In this document: in pieces, positions 18,975 to 26,541 of the stretch
How positions within the stretch are numbered: the stretch's first letter is position 1
How the letters are laid out: every line of letters begins with the position of its first letter
Origin: Saccharomonospora marina XMU15
GTDB lineage: Bacteria > Actinomycetota > Actinomycetes > Mycobacteriales > Pseudonocardiaceae
Direction of reading: 5' to 3'
NCBI RefSeq assembly: GCF_000244955.1
Contig: NZ_CM001439.1
Coordinates: forward strand, 620,001-684,000
DNA: 64,000 nt
Position numbers and translations under genes: made by a program
The notes under the pieces: generated by a model
What the model saw: the letters and a program-made list of their open reading frames with translations, nothing else
Told to the model about the DNA's origin: nothing
The model's database searches: none

Positions 18975-19466
18975 CTACCGGTAGTTCGTGAACTGCAACG
19001 CGATGCCGAAGTCCTTGTTCTTCAGCAGCGAGATGACGTCCTGCAGGTGGTCCTTCTTCTTACCGGACACCCGCAGCTGGTCACCCTGGATCTGCGCCTG
19101 CACACCCTTGGGGCCCTCGTCGCGAATGAACTTCGCGATCTGCTTGGCCTTGTCGGACTCGATCCCTTCGAGGATCTTGCCGTTCACCCGATAGGTCTTA
19201 CCGGAGACGGCGGGCTCACCGGCCTCGAACGCCTTGAGCGAAACGCCGCGCTTCACCAGTTTCTCCTTGAACACCTCGACCGCCGCCTTGGCGCGCTCCT
19301 CGGTCTCGGCCTCCACGGTGACGGCCTGCTCACCTGCCCACTCGATCTTGGCGCCGGTGCCCCGGAAGTCGAACCGGGTGGACAGTTCCTTGCTCGCCTG
19401 GTTGAGCGCGTTGTCCACCTCCTGGCGATCGACCTTGCTCACCACGTCGAAAGACGGATCGGCCAC
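18975..19466 (-). CDS. yajQ: YajQ family protein
   Basis: A 163-residue protein that matches the YajQ/UPF0234 family along its length: it starts [20 protein letters not shown], contains [15 protein letters not shown] and ends [14 protein letters not shown]. Members have two ferredoxin-like domains, bind nucleotides, and in some bacteria bind cyclic di-GMP. The start is GTG at 19466 (GAGG upstream), giving the usual family length; longer frames extend into the region before tRNA-Tyr. It is a monocistronic gene facing away from the tRNA. Confidence 0.93.
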   Translation of the reverse strand: MADPSFDVVSKVDRQEVDNALNQASKELSTRFDFRGTGAKIEWAGEQAVTVEAETEERAKAAVEVFKEKLVKRGVSLKAFEAGEPAVSGKTYRVNGKILEGIESDKAKQIAKFIRDEGPKGVQAQIQGDQLRVSGKKKDHLQDVISLLKNKDFGIALQFTNYR

Positions 19467-19584
19467 GTCACACACCTCGTAGTCGGCTTGTCGGGATGGC
19501 TCCACCCTAGTCACCGGCAACCCGGCTGCTCGGCCGACACGGGCATTGGGTAGTCTGTATCTCGGTCGGGGGAGCTCCGACCAT

Positions 19585-19666
19585 GGCGGGTTGCCCGAGC
19601 GGCCAAAGGGATCTGACTGTAAATCAGACGGCTCTGCCTTCGGGGGTTCGAATCCCTCACCCGCCA
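19585..19666 (+). tRNA. tRNA-Tyr (GTA)
   Basis: A cloverleaf of 82 bases with the long variable arm expected for tRNA-Tyr. The acceptor stem is GGCGGGT/ACCCGCC, the anticodon loop CTGTAAA has anticodon GTA at 19619-19621, the T-loop is TTCGAAT and the discriminator is A. CCA is not encoded. Its 3' part is the attachment site of the integrated element to the right and is duplicated at 34925. Confidence 0.97.
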
Positions 19667-19731
19667 CACCTGGCAGATCGGCCCCGTGACCAGCGCAAAC
19701 AGGTCACGGGGCCGATCTTGTGTGGTCCGGC
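19617..19731 (+). repeat. attL of the integrated element
   Basis: This 115 bp stretch runs from the anticodon loop of tRNA-Tyr through the tRNA end and the following terminator. It matches 34925-34978 joined to 36441-36501: the first 54 bases are identical and the remaining 61 differ at 5 positions. Element integration therefore duplicated the tRNA 3' half and a similar terminator, leaving the tRNA gene intact on the left. Confidence 0.92.
19676..19717. terminator. Rho-independent terminator after tRNA-Tyr
   Basis: A perfect 16 bp stem (GATCGGCCCCGTGACC and its complement) with a 10-base loop follows the tRNA by 10 bases, with a short T-containing tail. It lies within the att repeat, so the element carries its own version of the tRNA terminator. 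Confidence 0.85.
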
Positions 19732-19807
19732 TGAGTCCGACTCAGACCGGCCCGCTGCGGCTGGTCGCCCCTAATACGCCCCGACGTTCTCGGTCACCTG
19801 TCCGCGC

Positions 19808-21172
19808 CTACCAGCCTTGTAGGCCACGTTCCGCACGTGCACGTGCTGTTGCCTCGCCACCATCGAGGCACTTCGCATAGACCTTGAGCAGTACGGCCAC
19901 ACTGTGCCCTGCCCACTTCGCCACCCTCGTCGGCTCAACGCCAGCGCTCAGCCACGTCGAGACGCACGCGTGACGCAGGTCGTACGGACGCTTCGCCAGT
20001 GGTCCAGAAAGCACGTCGGCCGTGAACACTCGCTCGCGCGAGGCTGCCCACACCCGCCCGTACACGGTGCTGCCTACGCGTCCGCCGTCGCGGGCACCGC
20101 GGAATAGCCGCCCGTCCCGCGCCGTGCCGAACCGTGCGAGGTGGTTGTGCAAGATCTCCGTGAGGGCGGGTGGGCACGGCACCGTGCGACCAATGCTTGC
20201 CTGCCGATGCTTGAGCGGCCCTTCTTCGCTCGCCTCGCCGGAATCGGTCCATTCCTTGCCGATCTCCGGGCGCGCGCCGTCGAGGTTGAGGTCACCCCAG
20301 CCAATCTCCGGTATCGCGAGGCTCTGTTTCTTCAGGTTGGCGGCTTCCTCCGGTCGGAGCCCGGCGTAGTACATGCAGGCGAAGAACGCGACCAGGCGAG
20401 GGCCTTGCTTGCCGACCGTGCCGACGGCTTCGAGCAGCATCCGGGCTTGCATCGGGTTCACGGCGCATTCCGGGTCGACCTCCTTGAGCGCGTACGTACG
20501 TTTCTTGGTCTTCACCTCGCCAAGCGGATTCGTCGCTAGGAGTTTCCCTTCGACCGCGTAGTCGAGTGCGTTCCCCAACGCCACACGTCGGATGCGAACC
20601 GTGTTCGGCGCGGCTCGTGACCCGTCGACGTTGAGATCCAGCGCTTGCAGAACCGAGCGCAGCACCTCGGGCTTCGCCAGGTCTGCCACGTCGCGGCTTG
20701 CCCGCTCGACGGCTTTCAGGGTTTGGCTTACCTCCGCCGTGAGGTTGTCTCGGGCCTTGGTGTTGAAGGCGGTCATCAGCGCTTTCCGGAGTATTCGGCC
20801 TTCCGGCAGGGCAGACGATTCACGCAACAGAGCGATCGTGATCCTCGTCAGTGACTCCGCGATGGATTTGCGGTACTTCGGCGATGAATCGGGCCACTTC
20901 ATGTCCATATAGCGGCAAGCGAAGGCGTACCACGTCATCGGTGTTCGCTCTCGCGACATGGAGACAGGTAGGCCGGTCTCCATGTTGAATGCCTCACCGT
21001 CGCGTGCTGCCGACATGAGCCGTGCGCGGTAGCTGTCGGCAAGGGCGGCCGTGGCGAAGTACTTGCCGAACTTTCGTTTCTCGACCAGCCAGCGCACGCG
21101 GTAGGTGGTCTTCCGTTTGCCCTTGTATCGCTCGATATTCCAGAACCGGATGTTGTGACTCGTCTGGCTCAA
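19808..21172 (-). CDS. int: Tyrosine recombinase/integrase
   Basis: This 454-residue integrase has an SAM-like core-binding domain in the middle and a C-terminal catalytic domain. The catalytic residues seen are Arg in YYAGLRPEEA, PYDLRHACVSTWL (second Arg; the usual first His is Tyr), His in WAGHS and Tyr in LKVYAKCL. The TTG start at 21172 overlaps the xis stop (TTGA), which matches int/xis coupling in AICEs. It lies next to attL and should act on the tRNA-Tyr att sites. Confidence 0.92.
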   Translation of the reverse strand: MSQTSHNIRFWNIERYKGKRKTTYRVRWLVEKRKFGKYFATAALADSYRARLMSAARDGEAFNMETGLPVSMSRERTPMTWYAFACRYMDMKWPDSSPKYRKSIAESLTRITIALLRESSALPEGRILRKALMTAFNTKARDNLTAEVSQTLKAVERASRDVADLAKPEVLRSVLQALDLNVDGSRAAPNTVRIRRVALGNALDYAVEGKLLATNPLGEVKTKKRTYALKEVDPECAVNPMQARMLLEAVGTVGKQGPRLVAFFACMYYAGLRPEEAANLKKQSLAIPEIGWGDLNLDGARPEIGKEWTDSGEASEEGPLKHRQASIGRTVPCPPALTEILHNHLARFGTARDGRLFRGARDGGRVGSTVYGRVWAASRERVFTADVLSGPLAKRPYDLRHACVSTWLSAGVEPTRVAKWAGHSVAVLLKVYAKCLDGGEATARARAERGLQGW

Positions 21173-21357
21173 GCGGCCACCTCGCGGGATTCGAGCCAGG
21201 CTTCGAGGTCGGTGCGGCGAATGCGTATCTCTCCGTTCGGAAGCTTGATGTGGCGCGGTGCGCGGCCCTTGGCGCACCAGTCGTAGAAGGTGGACTTGGC
21301 TACCGCGAGTTCTTCGCAGAAGGCTTTGAGCGTGAGGTACTGGCGCTGGGTGCCCAT
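21169..21357 (-). CDS. xis: Excisionase/helix-turn-helix DNA-binding protein
   Basis: A 62-residue MerR-like winged helix of the excisionase family: LTLKAFCEELAVAKSTFYDWCAKG, then the wing PNGEIRIRRTDLEAWL. These proteins bend DNA at the att sites and steer integrase towards excision. It overlaps int by 4 bp. ATG at 21357 is well placed at the family N-terminus. Confidence 0.9.
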   Translation of the reverse strand: MGTQRQYLTLKAFCEELAVAKSTFYDWCAKGRAPRHIKLPNGEIRIRRTDLEAWLESREVAA

Positions 21358-21460
21358 GCTGGTGAGTTCTCCCCGTGGTTGTGCTTGTGGTGGCGGGTGA
21401 TGGGCATGGGTGGCTCCTTGGGGTCGGGGTTGGTGGTTGGGTGGGTGGCTGGTGTTGTCC

Positions 21461-21655
21461 GCGACTTGCGCGACTAGCGCGACTTGCCTGGTCAGAGTGG
21501 TCGCGGTTGGGGTCGCGGTCGCGGTTGTATCCGCGACCTAGGTTTGGTTGTTGGGTGGTGGGGTTGGGCCGGTCGCGCTTGTATCCGCGACCGGTTCGCT
21601 ATCCGCGACCGTGCTGACCTGCGTGGTCGCGGAAGTCGCGGAGGTCGCGGCTGTG
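21461..21655. repeat. Iteron-like repeats upstream of xis
   Basis: Three direct 9 bp units GCGACTTGC/GCGACTAGC/GCGACTTGC abut at 21461-21487. They are followed by repeated GTCGCGG and three ATCCGCGACC copies near 21530, 21583 and 21601. The cluster runs into the 3' end of the DUF3631 gene, where it encodes low-complexity Thr/Ser/Ala residues. It could be an origin, an Xis/Int arm site or a regulator site; the sequence does not say which. Confidence 0.6.
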
Positions 21656-23001
21656 GGCAGGTAGCGGCTCCAGGCGTCGGCGAGCCCGCCGTCACCGTCG
21701 AGGCGGTAGCCCTTCACCGCGGTGCCGCCGGTGGGTTTGATGTCGCGGGACTTCACGCCGTATTTGCCCAGCAGCCTGCCCAACCGACGGGCGTCCAGGG
21801 GCCGGCCCTGCAGTTCGCTCCACGGGGCTTCGTCTTGTTCGTGTAGGGCGGTGAGGATCTCGGCGGTGGCCATCCGGTCGGTGTCGCGGGCCGCGAACAG
21901 GGTTTGGAGGTCGGCGAGCAGGCGGATGCCGATGCTGTCGGGTTGGGTGGCGGCATGGGCGACGAAGTGGTTGCAGGCGGCGCGGGCGGTGTTGGGCCAG
22001 TGGTCTCCGGCGGCATCGGCGATGGCGATCAGGGGCCGCCAGATTTCGGCGGGCCGGTCCCGCACACCGTCGGGCATGGTGGGTCGTGCTCGGCCTACCT
22101 GTTCGGCCACGGATTCCATCCAGGCGGCGAGTGTCTCTCGGAGGGGGCGGGCTTGGTGTTCGACGTCTTCTTCCCAGAACTCGGCGACGTGTTCGTCGGC
22201 GCGGCGGCGTTTCATGTGCACGGTGATGGCGCGGGTGGTGATGGTGGCGGGCATGTGCCCGGCGATCCCGGCCAGGGCGGCGGGGGCGTAGACGGGGAAC
22301 TTCTCGACTTTCATGGCGCGGGCGTCGCCTACACAGCGGGCGATGGTGGCCGAGCGTTTGTATCCGGCGTTGAGCATGGCGCGCAGGTCTTCGTTGTTGC
22401 CTCCGTTCTTGGGGTTGAAGATGGCGTCGACTTCGTCGAACAGGATCGTGATCGGCCCGTCGGCGACCATGCGGAACAGGGCGGCGGTGGTGGCGGAGAT
22501 GGTCATCTCCGGGGCGCGGACGAGGTATTGGGCGACTTCGAGCACGCGGGTTTTGCCGCTGCCGGGTTCGGCCGAGTCCAGGATCAACCTGGGGGTGACG
22601 TAGAAGTGGTCGGCGGCGTGGGTGTGGGCGTACCACAGCGCCAGCATCGGGGCGCAATGCTCGCTCGGGAACGCCGAGTAGCGGGCGAGGAACTCTTGCA
22701 CCGCGTCCAGCACTTCGTGCCCGGCCTGGCGGTAGGCATCCGCAGGCGGTGGACCCAGCCACGTCAACGGCCGCTGCGGGGCCGCCTCGGGCAACTCGGT
22801 GTCCGGGGCTGCGCCCCCATCAACCACACCCCCGCCGGCGGTGGCGAGGTGCCACCGCGACTGGCAATCCTCTGAGCAGAAATCCGGCGAGGGCGAATCC
22901 CCGCGCGGGTGACCGCAGGCCCCACACGCCGCGGACTCTTCCGGCCGGGTCACCTCCGCTAGGGCGGTGTCGATAGCGGCCACGGCATCCGGTGGTGTCA
23001 T
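21538..23001 (-). CDS. DUF3631-domain ATPase, likely replication protein
   Basis: This 487-residue protein has a Cys-rich motif near residues 25-45 (CGACG, FCSEDC), then an AAA-type ATPase with Walker A DSAEPGSGKTR and Walker B ITILFDEVD. A C-terminal DUF3631 region of about 190 residues follows (RPLIAIADAAGDHWP, GRLLGKYGVKSRDI). DUF3631 ATPases occur in actinobacterial plasmids and phages and are thought to unwind or prime DNA. Its start is coupled to the WhiB gene (TGATG). With no RepSA, RepAM or Prim-pol in the element, it is the best candidate for the replication protein. Confidence 0.82.
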   Translation of the reverse strand: MTPPDAVAAIDTALAEVTRPEESAACGACGHPRGDSPSPDFCSEDCQSRWHLATAGGGVVDGGAAPDTELPEAAPQRPLTWLGPPPADAYRQAGHEVLDAVQEFLARYSAFPSEHCAPMLALWYAHTHAADHFYVTPRLILDSAEPGSGKTRVLEVAQYLVRAPEMTISATTAALFRMVADGPITILFDEVDAIFNPKNGGNNEDLRAMLNAGYKRSATIARCVGDARAMKVEKFPVYAPAALAGIAGHMPATITTRAITVHMKRRRADEHVAEFWEEDVEHQARPLRETLAAWMESVAEQVGRARPTMPDGVRDRPAEIWRPLIAIADAAGDHWPNTARAACNHFVAHAATQPDSIGIRLLADLQTLFAARDTDRMATAEILTALHEQDEAPWSELQGRPLDARRLGRLLGKYGVKSRDIKPTGGTAVKGYRLDGDGGLADAWSRYLPTAATSATSATTQVSTVADSEPVADTSATGPTPPPNNQT

Positions 23002-23489
23002 CAAGCGGCCTCCGTCGCATCGTGGGGGTTGGAACGGGCGCGGTAGCGACCCACCGTGCGGGCGGTCACCTGCAGTCGGTCGGCGATCTGGTCGACGGTG
23101 AGCCCCGCGCGGCTCAAACGGGCCACCGCGGCCGCCCGGCGGTGTGTGGTCGTGTGCACGCCCCCACGGGAACGGGGTAGGTGTCGGGTGCTGTGCCCGC
23201 CCCAGATCCCGTGCCGTTCCCCGTGGTGTTGGGCGTAGTCGCGGCACTGCTTTCGCACGGGGCACCCGGCGCACACCCGCTGGGCCGCCGCGATCCGGTC
23301 GGCCATGTCGGGGCCGGGTTCGGGGAAGAACACCTCCGGATCGATGTCGGGCGCGGCGCAGGCGGCGCGGGCCCGCCACCCCTCTTCCTGCGTTGCAGGG
23401 TTGTAGGTGGACCACGCCACCGGCACACGCCCTCCGGGGGTGGCGCCCTGCAGGGTGTGTGGCTGGCTCCACGGGCGCGGTAGGGGCAT
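23001..23489 (-). CDS. WhiB-family protein with C-terminal helix-turn-helix
   Basis: A 162-residue protein. The WhiB domain has four cysteines for an Fe-S cluster (RAACAAP and VCAGCPVRKQC) and the GIWGGHS turn. Unusually, a second domain follows with a helix-turn-helix (LTVDQIADRLQVTARTVGRYRAR). WhiB proteins normally work with the primary sigma factor, and a private DNA-binding domain suggests direct promoter recognition. ATG 23489 is coupled to the gene before it; a longer frame from 23588 is possible but less likely. Confidence 0.85.
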   Translation of the reverse strand: MPLPRPWSQPHTLQGATPGGRVPVAWSTYNPATQEEGWRARAACAAPDIDPEVFFPEPGPDMADRIAAAQRVCAGCPVRKQCRDYAQHHGERHGIWGGHSTRHLPRSRGGVHTTTHRRAAAVARLSRAGLTVDQIADRLQVTARTVGRYRARSNPHDATEAA

Positions 23490-23614
23490 CACGCCACCCC
23501 CTGCTGCGGGTGGTGGTGCCGGGTGTGGTCGGCCGGTCGGCGTCGGGTCCCGCGCGTCACGCGGGCGGTGGCGAAGTGGTGTGTACAAGGGACGTGGGTG
23601 TGTGGTGTGGGCAT
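23489..23614 (-). CDS. Possible small coupled ORF (41 residues)
   Basis: ATG at 23614 overlaps the stop of the PAPS-reductase-like gene (TAATG), and its own stop overlaps the WhiB start (TGATG), the same coupling pattern that links the neighbouring genes. The product would be His- and Arg-rich (starts MPTPHTHVPCTHHF). It may simply be a spacer that keeps ribosomes moving through the junction; no family is recognised. Confidence 0.4.
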   Translation of the reverse strand: MPTPHTHVPCTHHFATARVTRGTRRRPADHTRHHHPQQGVA

Positions 23615-24540
23615 TAGGCGGCGCCTTCGGACAGGTTGGGGTTGGTGGTGGGGTGGCCGGAGCGGCAGCCGTAGGGGGAGCAGCCGTCGGGGTCGCCGTG
23701 TTCGTCGATGTCCAGGCCTGCGTTGAGGTCGGCGAGGTGGTCGAGCAGGTTTGTTTGTCGTTGGGCCCATTCGGTGCGGGTGATGTGGTCGATGGGGGCG
23801 ATGTCGAGGGGGACGCGGGAGCGGTGGAGGAATGCTTGCCCGTTCAGTGGCAGGCCGCGTGCGCCGCCTTTGCGGATGGCGTGGTCGAAGGCGACGGCGT
23901 CGGCCCATTCGTCGGGTTGGTGGTCGCGCATGTGTCGCCATTGGCGGTTGCCGTGGTAGGGGCAGCCGATACAGGCGGATTTGACCACCGTGGTCCACCC
24001 GCGTGTGCGTAGCCAGCGGTGGCAGTCTTTGCGGGACATGCCCAGTTCCAACAGTGGGTAGCGTGGTTGCAGGTAGGACACGCGGTGTTTGTCGGAGACC
24101 CGGTGTACCTCGTCGGTGGAGAACCCGATCCACTGCTGCGCCATTCGACCGGCAGGGACCCGCCGAAACTGTGGGGGTGTGGCCCCGAGTAGTTCGCGGA
24201 CTTTGCGGTTGATGGGGGCGAGTTTGTACTCGGCGGTGCATTGGCGGCGGCCCATGCCGTGTGAGCCGTCTGGGTTGCGCACAAAGTAGGGGATGCTGGC
24301 GTAGCGGTGTGCGGGGTCGATCGCGTTGCGCCGCAGGTCACCCTTCGACACCCGATACAGCGGCACCCCCGCGCCAGCCAGAACACCCTCCAACTGCTCA
24401 AGGTGGGCATACACCGCCCGCGGCTCCCACCCGGTGTCCGCGAAGATCGCAGCGTCCGGCCGAGGCAACACCCCCTCACACGCCAACAACGCCAACGTCG
24501 TGGACTGCACACCCGCACCCAACGACAACACCACCAACAT
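23614..24540 (-). CDS. PAPS-reductase-like PP-loop protein
   Basis: This 308-residue protein has an N-terminal PP-loop (LSLGAGVQSTTLALL), a FADTGWEP strand, GMGRRQCTAEYKLAPINR and a late Cys pair in SACIGCPYHGNRQW. It belongs to the PAPS reductase/adenylyltransferase superfamily found in many actinophages and mobile elements. Such proteins activate a substrate with ATP and often modify nucleic acids, but here it is unlikely to be a true sulfate-assimilation enzyme, since no other such gene is nearby. Start and stop overlap both neighbours (TGATG, TAATG), with AGGAGG ahead. Confidence 0.78.
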   Translation of the reverse strand: MLVVLSLGAGVQSTTLALLACEGVLPRPDAAIFADTGWEPRAVYAHLEQLEGVLAGAGVPLYRVSKGDLRRNAIDPAHRYASIPYFVRNPDGSHGMGRRQCTAEYKLAPINRKVRELLGATPPQFRRVPAGRMAQQWIGFSTDEVHRVSDKHRVSYLQPRYPLLELGMSRKDCHRWLRTRGWTTVVKSACIGCPYHGNRQWRHMRDHQPDEWADAVAFDHAIRKGGARGLPLNGQAFLHRSRVPLDIAPIDHITRTEWAQRQTNLLDHLADLNAGLDIDEHGDPDGCSPYGCRSGHPTTNPNLSEGAA

Positions 24541-25553
24541 CACGCCACCACCTCCTGCCGCGGGAACTCGTCCCAGGTGCGGCCGTCCAGCACGCGTCCG
24601 GCGCGGTGCTTGCCGACACGGCGCATGACTGTCCCGTCGGGGAAGTAGCGCCGAGCAGGCCCCGGCCCACTGCCAGCGGCAAACCGCAGCTCGTCTGGCG
24701 CCCACTCGCCCCACTGCTTGAACAGGAACGGCACCCCGGCGACGTGGCATTGGTCGCGCAGCGACCGTGCCCAGTCCGGGTGCATGGGGCGGGCGCCGTG
24801 CCCGGACTCGCCTCCGGCGATCACCCAGTTCGGCCGGGCGGGCCTGGGTGGGTGGCAGGGGCAGCGACACAGGCCCCACAGGTGTCCGCTGTGCCAGTCC
24901 ATCGGCCCGCCGGGGTCGCAGCGGTCGCACGCGTGCTGTGGATGCTTCAGCCACGCCGTCAGGTCCACCGGCCCCAACAACGGCTCACACGAGAGGAACC
25001 GCACGGCGGCGGGGGTGTCGAGCAGGGCGGGGATGCGGATGTCGGCCCACTGCTGGTTCTCGACGGACACGCCCAGCCAGACGTTGGGCAGTGGTTCGCG
25101 GCCTAGCATTGCGCCCACGGCGAGCCAGTCCTGTTGGCAGCCGATGTGGTGTGCGCGGCCCTGCTCCGCAACCAGATGCGCGAAGTTCACGTTGGACAGC
25201 AGGGATCGCATGCGGGCGTGCCGCTTGGTGAGGATTTGGTAGGTGTGCTGGGGTGTCAGGGCCATCACGGCGAACACCCGCGCGATGTACTCGTCGGGCA
25301 CGTCGGCGTGGAACAGGTCGCTCATGGAGTTGACGAACACCTTGCGCGGCTTGCGCCACCGCAACGGAAGCTCCAGCTTGTCCGGGCGCAGTTGAACGTC
25401 GAATCCGCGCTCGAAGTGATGTCCCTTGGTGCCGCGCCAGCGTTCGGCGAATGTCTTGGCGTAGCAGTGGTCGCACCCGGCGCTGACTGTGGTGCAGCCG
25501 GTGACGGGGTTCCAGGTGGCGTCGGTCCATTCGATCCCGGTTGTGGCGCTCAT
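24540..25553 (-). CDS. DUF5131 (phage Gp37/Gp68) family protein
   Basis: A 337-residue protein that starts with the family signature (TGIEWTDATWNPVTGC, then C-x6-C-x2-C ending DHCYAKTFAERW), which resembles radical-SAM [4Fe-4S] proteins. QILTKRH and WLGVSVENQ follow. An inserted Cys/His-rich segment (HACDRCD, CRCPCH) near residues 215-240 may bind zinc. Biochemical function is unknown. It overlaps the PAPS-like gene by one base, so the two products are probably made together and may share a substrate. Confidence 0.82.
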   Translation of the reverse strand: MSATTGIEWTDATWNPVTGCTTVSAGCDHCYAKTFAERWRGTKGHHFERGFDVQLRPDKLELPLRWRKPRKVFVNSMSDLFHADVPDEYIARVFAVMALTPQHTYQILTKRHARMRSLLSNVNFAHLVAEQGRAHHIGCQQDWLAVGAMLGREPLPNVWLGVSVENQQWADIRIPALLDTPAAVRFLSCEPLLGPVDLTAWLKHPQHACDRCDPGGPMDWHSGHLWGLCRCPCHPPRPARPNWVIAGGESGHGARPMHPDWARSLRDQCHVAGVPFLFKQWGEWAPDELRFAAGSGPGPARRYFPDGTVMRRVGKHRAGRVLDGRTWDEFPRQEVVA

Positions 25554-26059
25554 CAGGCGGCCACCTCCTTGGGTGTGGTGGGGGCGAGGGCCGCGCGGTA
25601 GCGGGCCCAGAGGTCGTCGGCGGGGCCGGTGCCGTCGGCCAGGTCGGCGAGGACATCGGTGGGGCTGTGGTCGATGGCGTGCAGTAGCCGCTGTGCGTGC
25701 TCGGCGAGGGCGCGGCGCCACGCGGCTTCCAACACCACGGTCTTCAGGTGCCAGGCGGTGTCGGGCAGTTGCACGGTGTGGCCGTAGGTGTCGGCCAGCC
25801 ACCGCGACAGCCGGTGCCGGCCCTCTTCGCCGGGGGCGTGGCCGGTGGTGGTGGCGCGGGCGTAGATGGTGACCGGTTCGGGGGCGTGCCCAGCGGCGAC
25901 GACCTCGATGACGAGTTGCAAGACGTGGCTGCACATGGGGTCGGCCATATCGGTGGCGCGCATCCCGGACAGCACGGCGCGGGCGGTGGTGTGCGGCATC
26001 CACAGCACACACCCCAGGAACTGCCGTTCCGGGTCGGTCACAACGGTTGCGGTGTTCAA
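25553..26059 (-). CDS. Stand-alone DnaB N-terminal-like protein
   Basis: This 168-residue protein resembles the N-terminal domain of replicative helicase DnaB: PERQFLGCVLW, MADPMCSHVLQLVIEVVAAGHAPEPVTIYA, LADTYGHT and a final helix LEAAWRRALAEHAQRL. The RecA-like ATPase half is absent. It could recruit or load the DUF3631 ATPase encoded three larger genes downstream, or capture the host helicase. A TTG start at 26059 with GGGAG nine bases ahead is chosen; a longer frame to 26131 lacks a ribosome site. Confidence 0.68.
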   Translation of the reverse strand: MNTATVVTDPERQFLGCVLWMPHTTARAVLSGMRATDMADPMCSHVLQLVIEVVAAGHAPEPVTIYARATTTGHAPGEEGRHRLSRWLADTYGHTVQLPDTAWHLKTVVLEAAWRRALAEHAQRLLHAIDHSPTDVLADLADGTGPADDLWARYRAALAPTTPKEVAA

Positions 26060-26150
26060 GGCAGGAACTCCCAACAGGTATCGGCGGGGTTGGTGGCTGC
26101 CGGGCCGGTGAGGCACAGCGGGTCCGGTCACCGGCCCGACAGCAGCTCGG

Positions 26151-26261
26151 TTACTTGGTGGCGCAGATGGAGCACATGACCTGGTCGTCGGGGATGGGTG
26201 CGCCGCAGGTGGCGCAGGTGGCGATGAACCGGGCGAGCAGGGTGGCCAGGTGGGTCCTCAT
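26151..26261 (-). CDS. Small zinc-ribbon protein (36 residues)
   Basis: CGGAGG lies four bases before an ATG that opens a 36-codon frame. It encodes two Cys pairs (TCATCGAP and MCSICATK), a minimal zinc ribbon. It lies 91 bp upstream of the DnaB-N-like gene in the same direction. Function unknown. The strong ribosome site and Cys spacing make it likely to be real. Confidence 0.65.
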   Translation of the reverse strand: MRTHLATLLARFIATCATCGAPIPDDQVMCSICATK

Positions 26262-26353
26262 CGGTCCTCCGAATGTCACTGTGTGTAGTGGCGTGGGGGT
26301 GTGACGGGTCATGGCGATCACCTCCGAGGGGGCTCGCGTGGGGTGGTGGGGGG

Positions 26354-26484
26354 TTAGTGAGTGGGTAGTGACTGGGCTAGTGAGTGGCGCGGGTGGGAGT
26401 GGATATCCACTTCACGACTCACTGGGGGCGTTCACTGGGTTTGTGCTGCGGAAACGGCCGGGAAGTGAGTCAGTGACCGGGGTG
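26354..26484. repeat. GTGAGTG-type repeat cluster next to the tra gene
   Basis: Three near-identical units TAGTGAGTGG, TAGTGACTGG, TAGTGAGTGG are spaced by 11-12 bp at about 26355-26387. Related or inverted forms follow (GACTCACTGGG, TTCACTGGG and GTGAGTCAGTGACCGGG up to about 26484). The cluster fills most of a 280 bp gap just after the FtsK-like gene. Conjugative actinomycete elements place the TraB recognition locus (clt) near tra, so this is a candidate. Confidence 0.6.
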
Positions 26485-26541
26485 GGCGCGGGCGTGGCAC
26501 GAAGGCTTGGCGGGTGGGTTTTCGGGGTTGTGCGGGGTGGT

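Noticed and set aside
23489-24241. 250-codon frame overlapping the PAPS-reductase-like gene
   Set aside because: Most of it is a shadow of that gene. Only its last 41 codons, from the coupled ATG at 23614, are kept as a possible small ORF.
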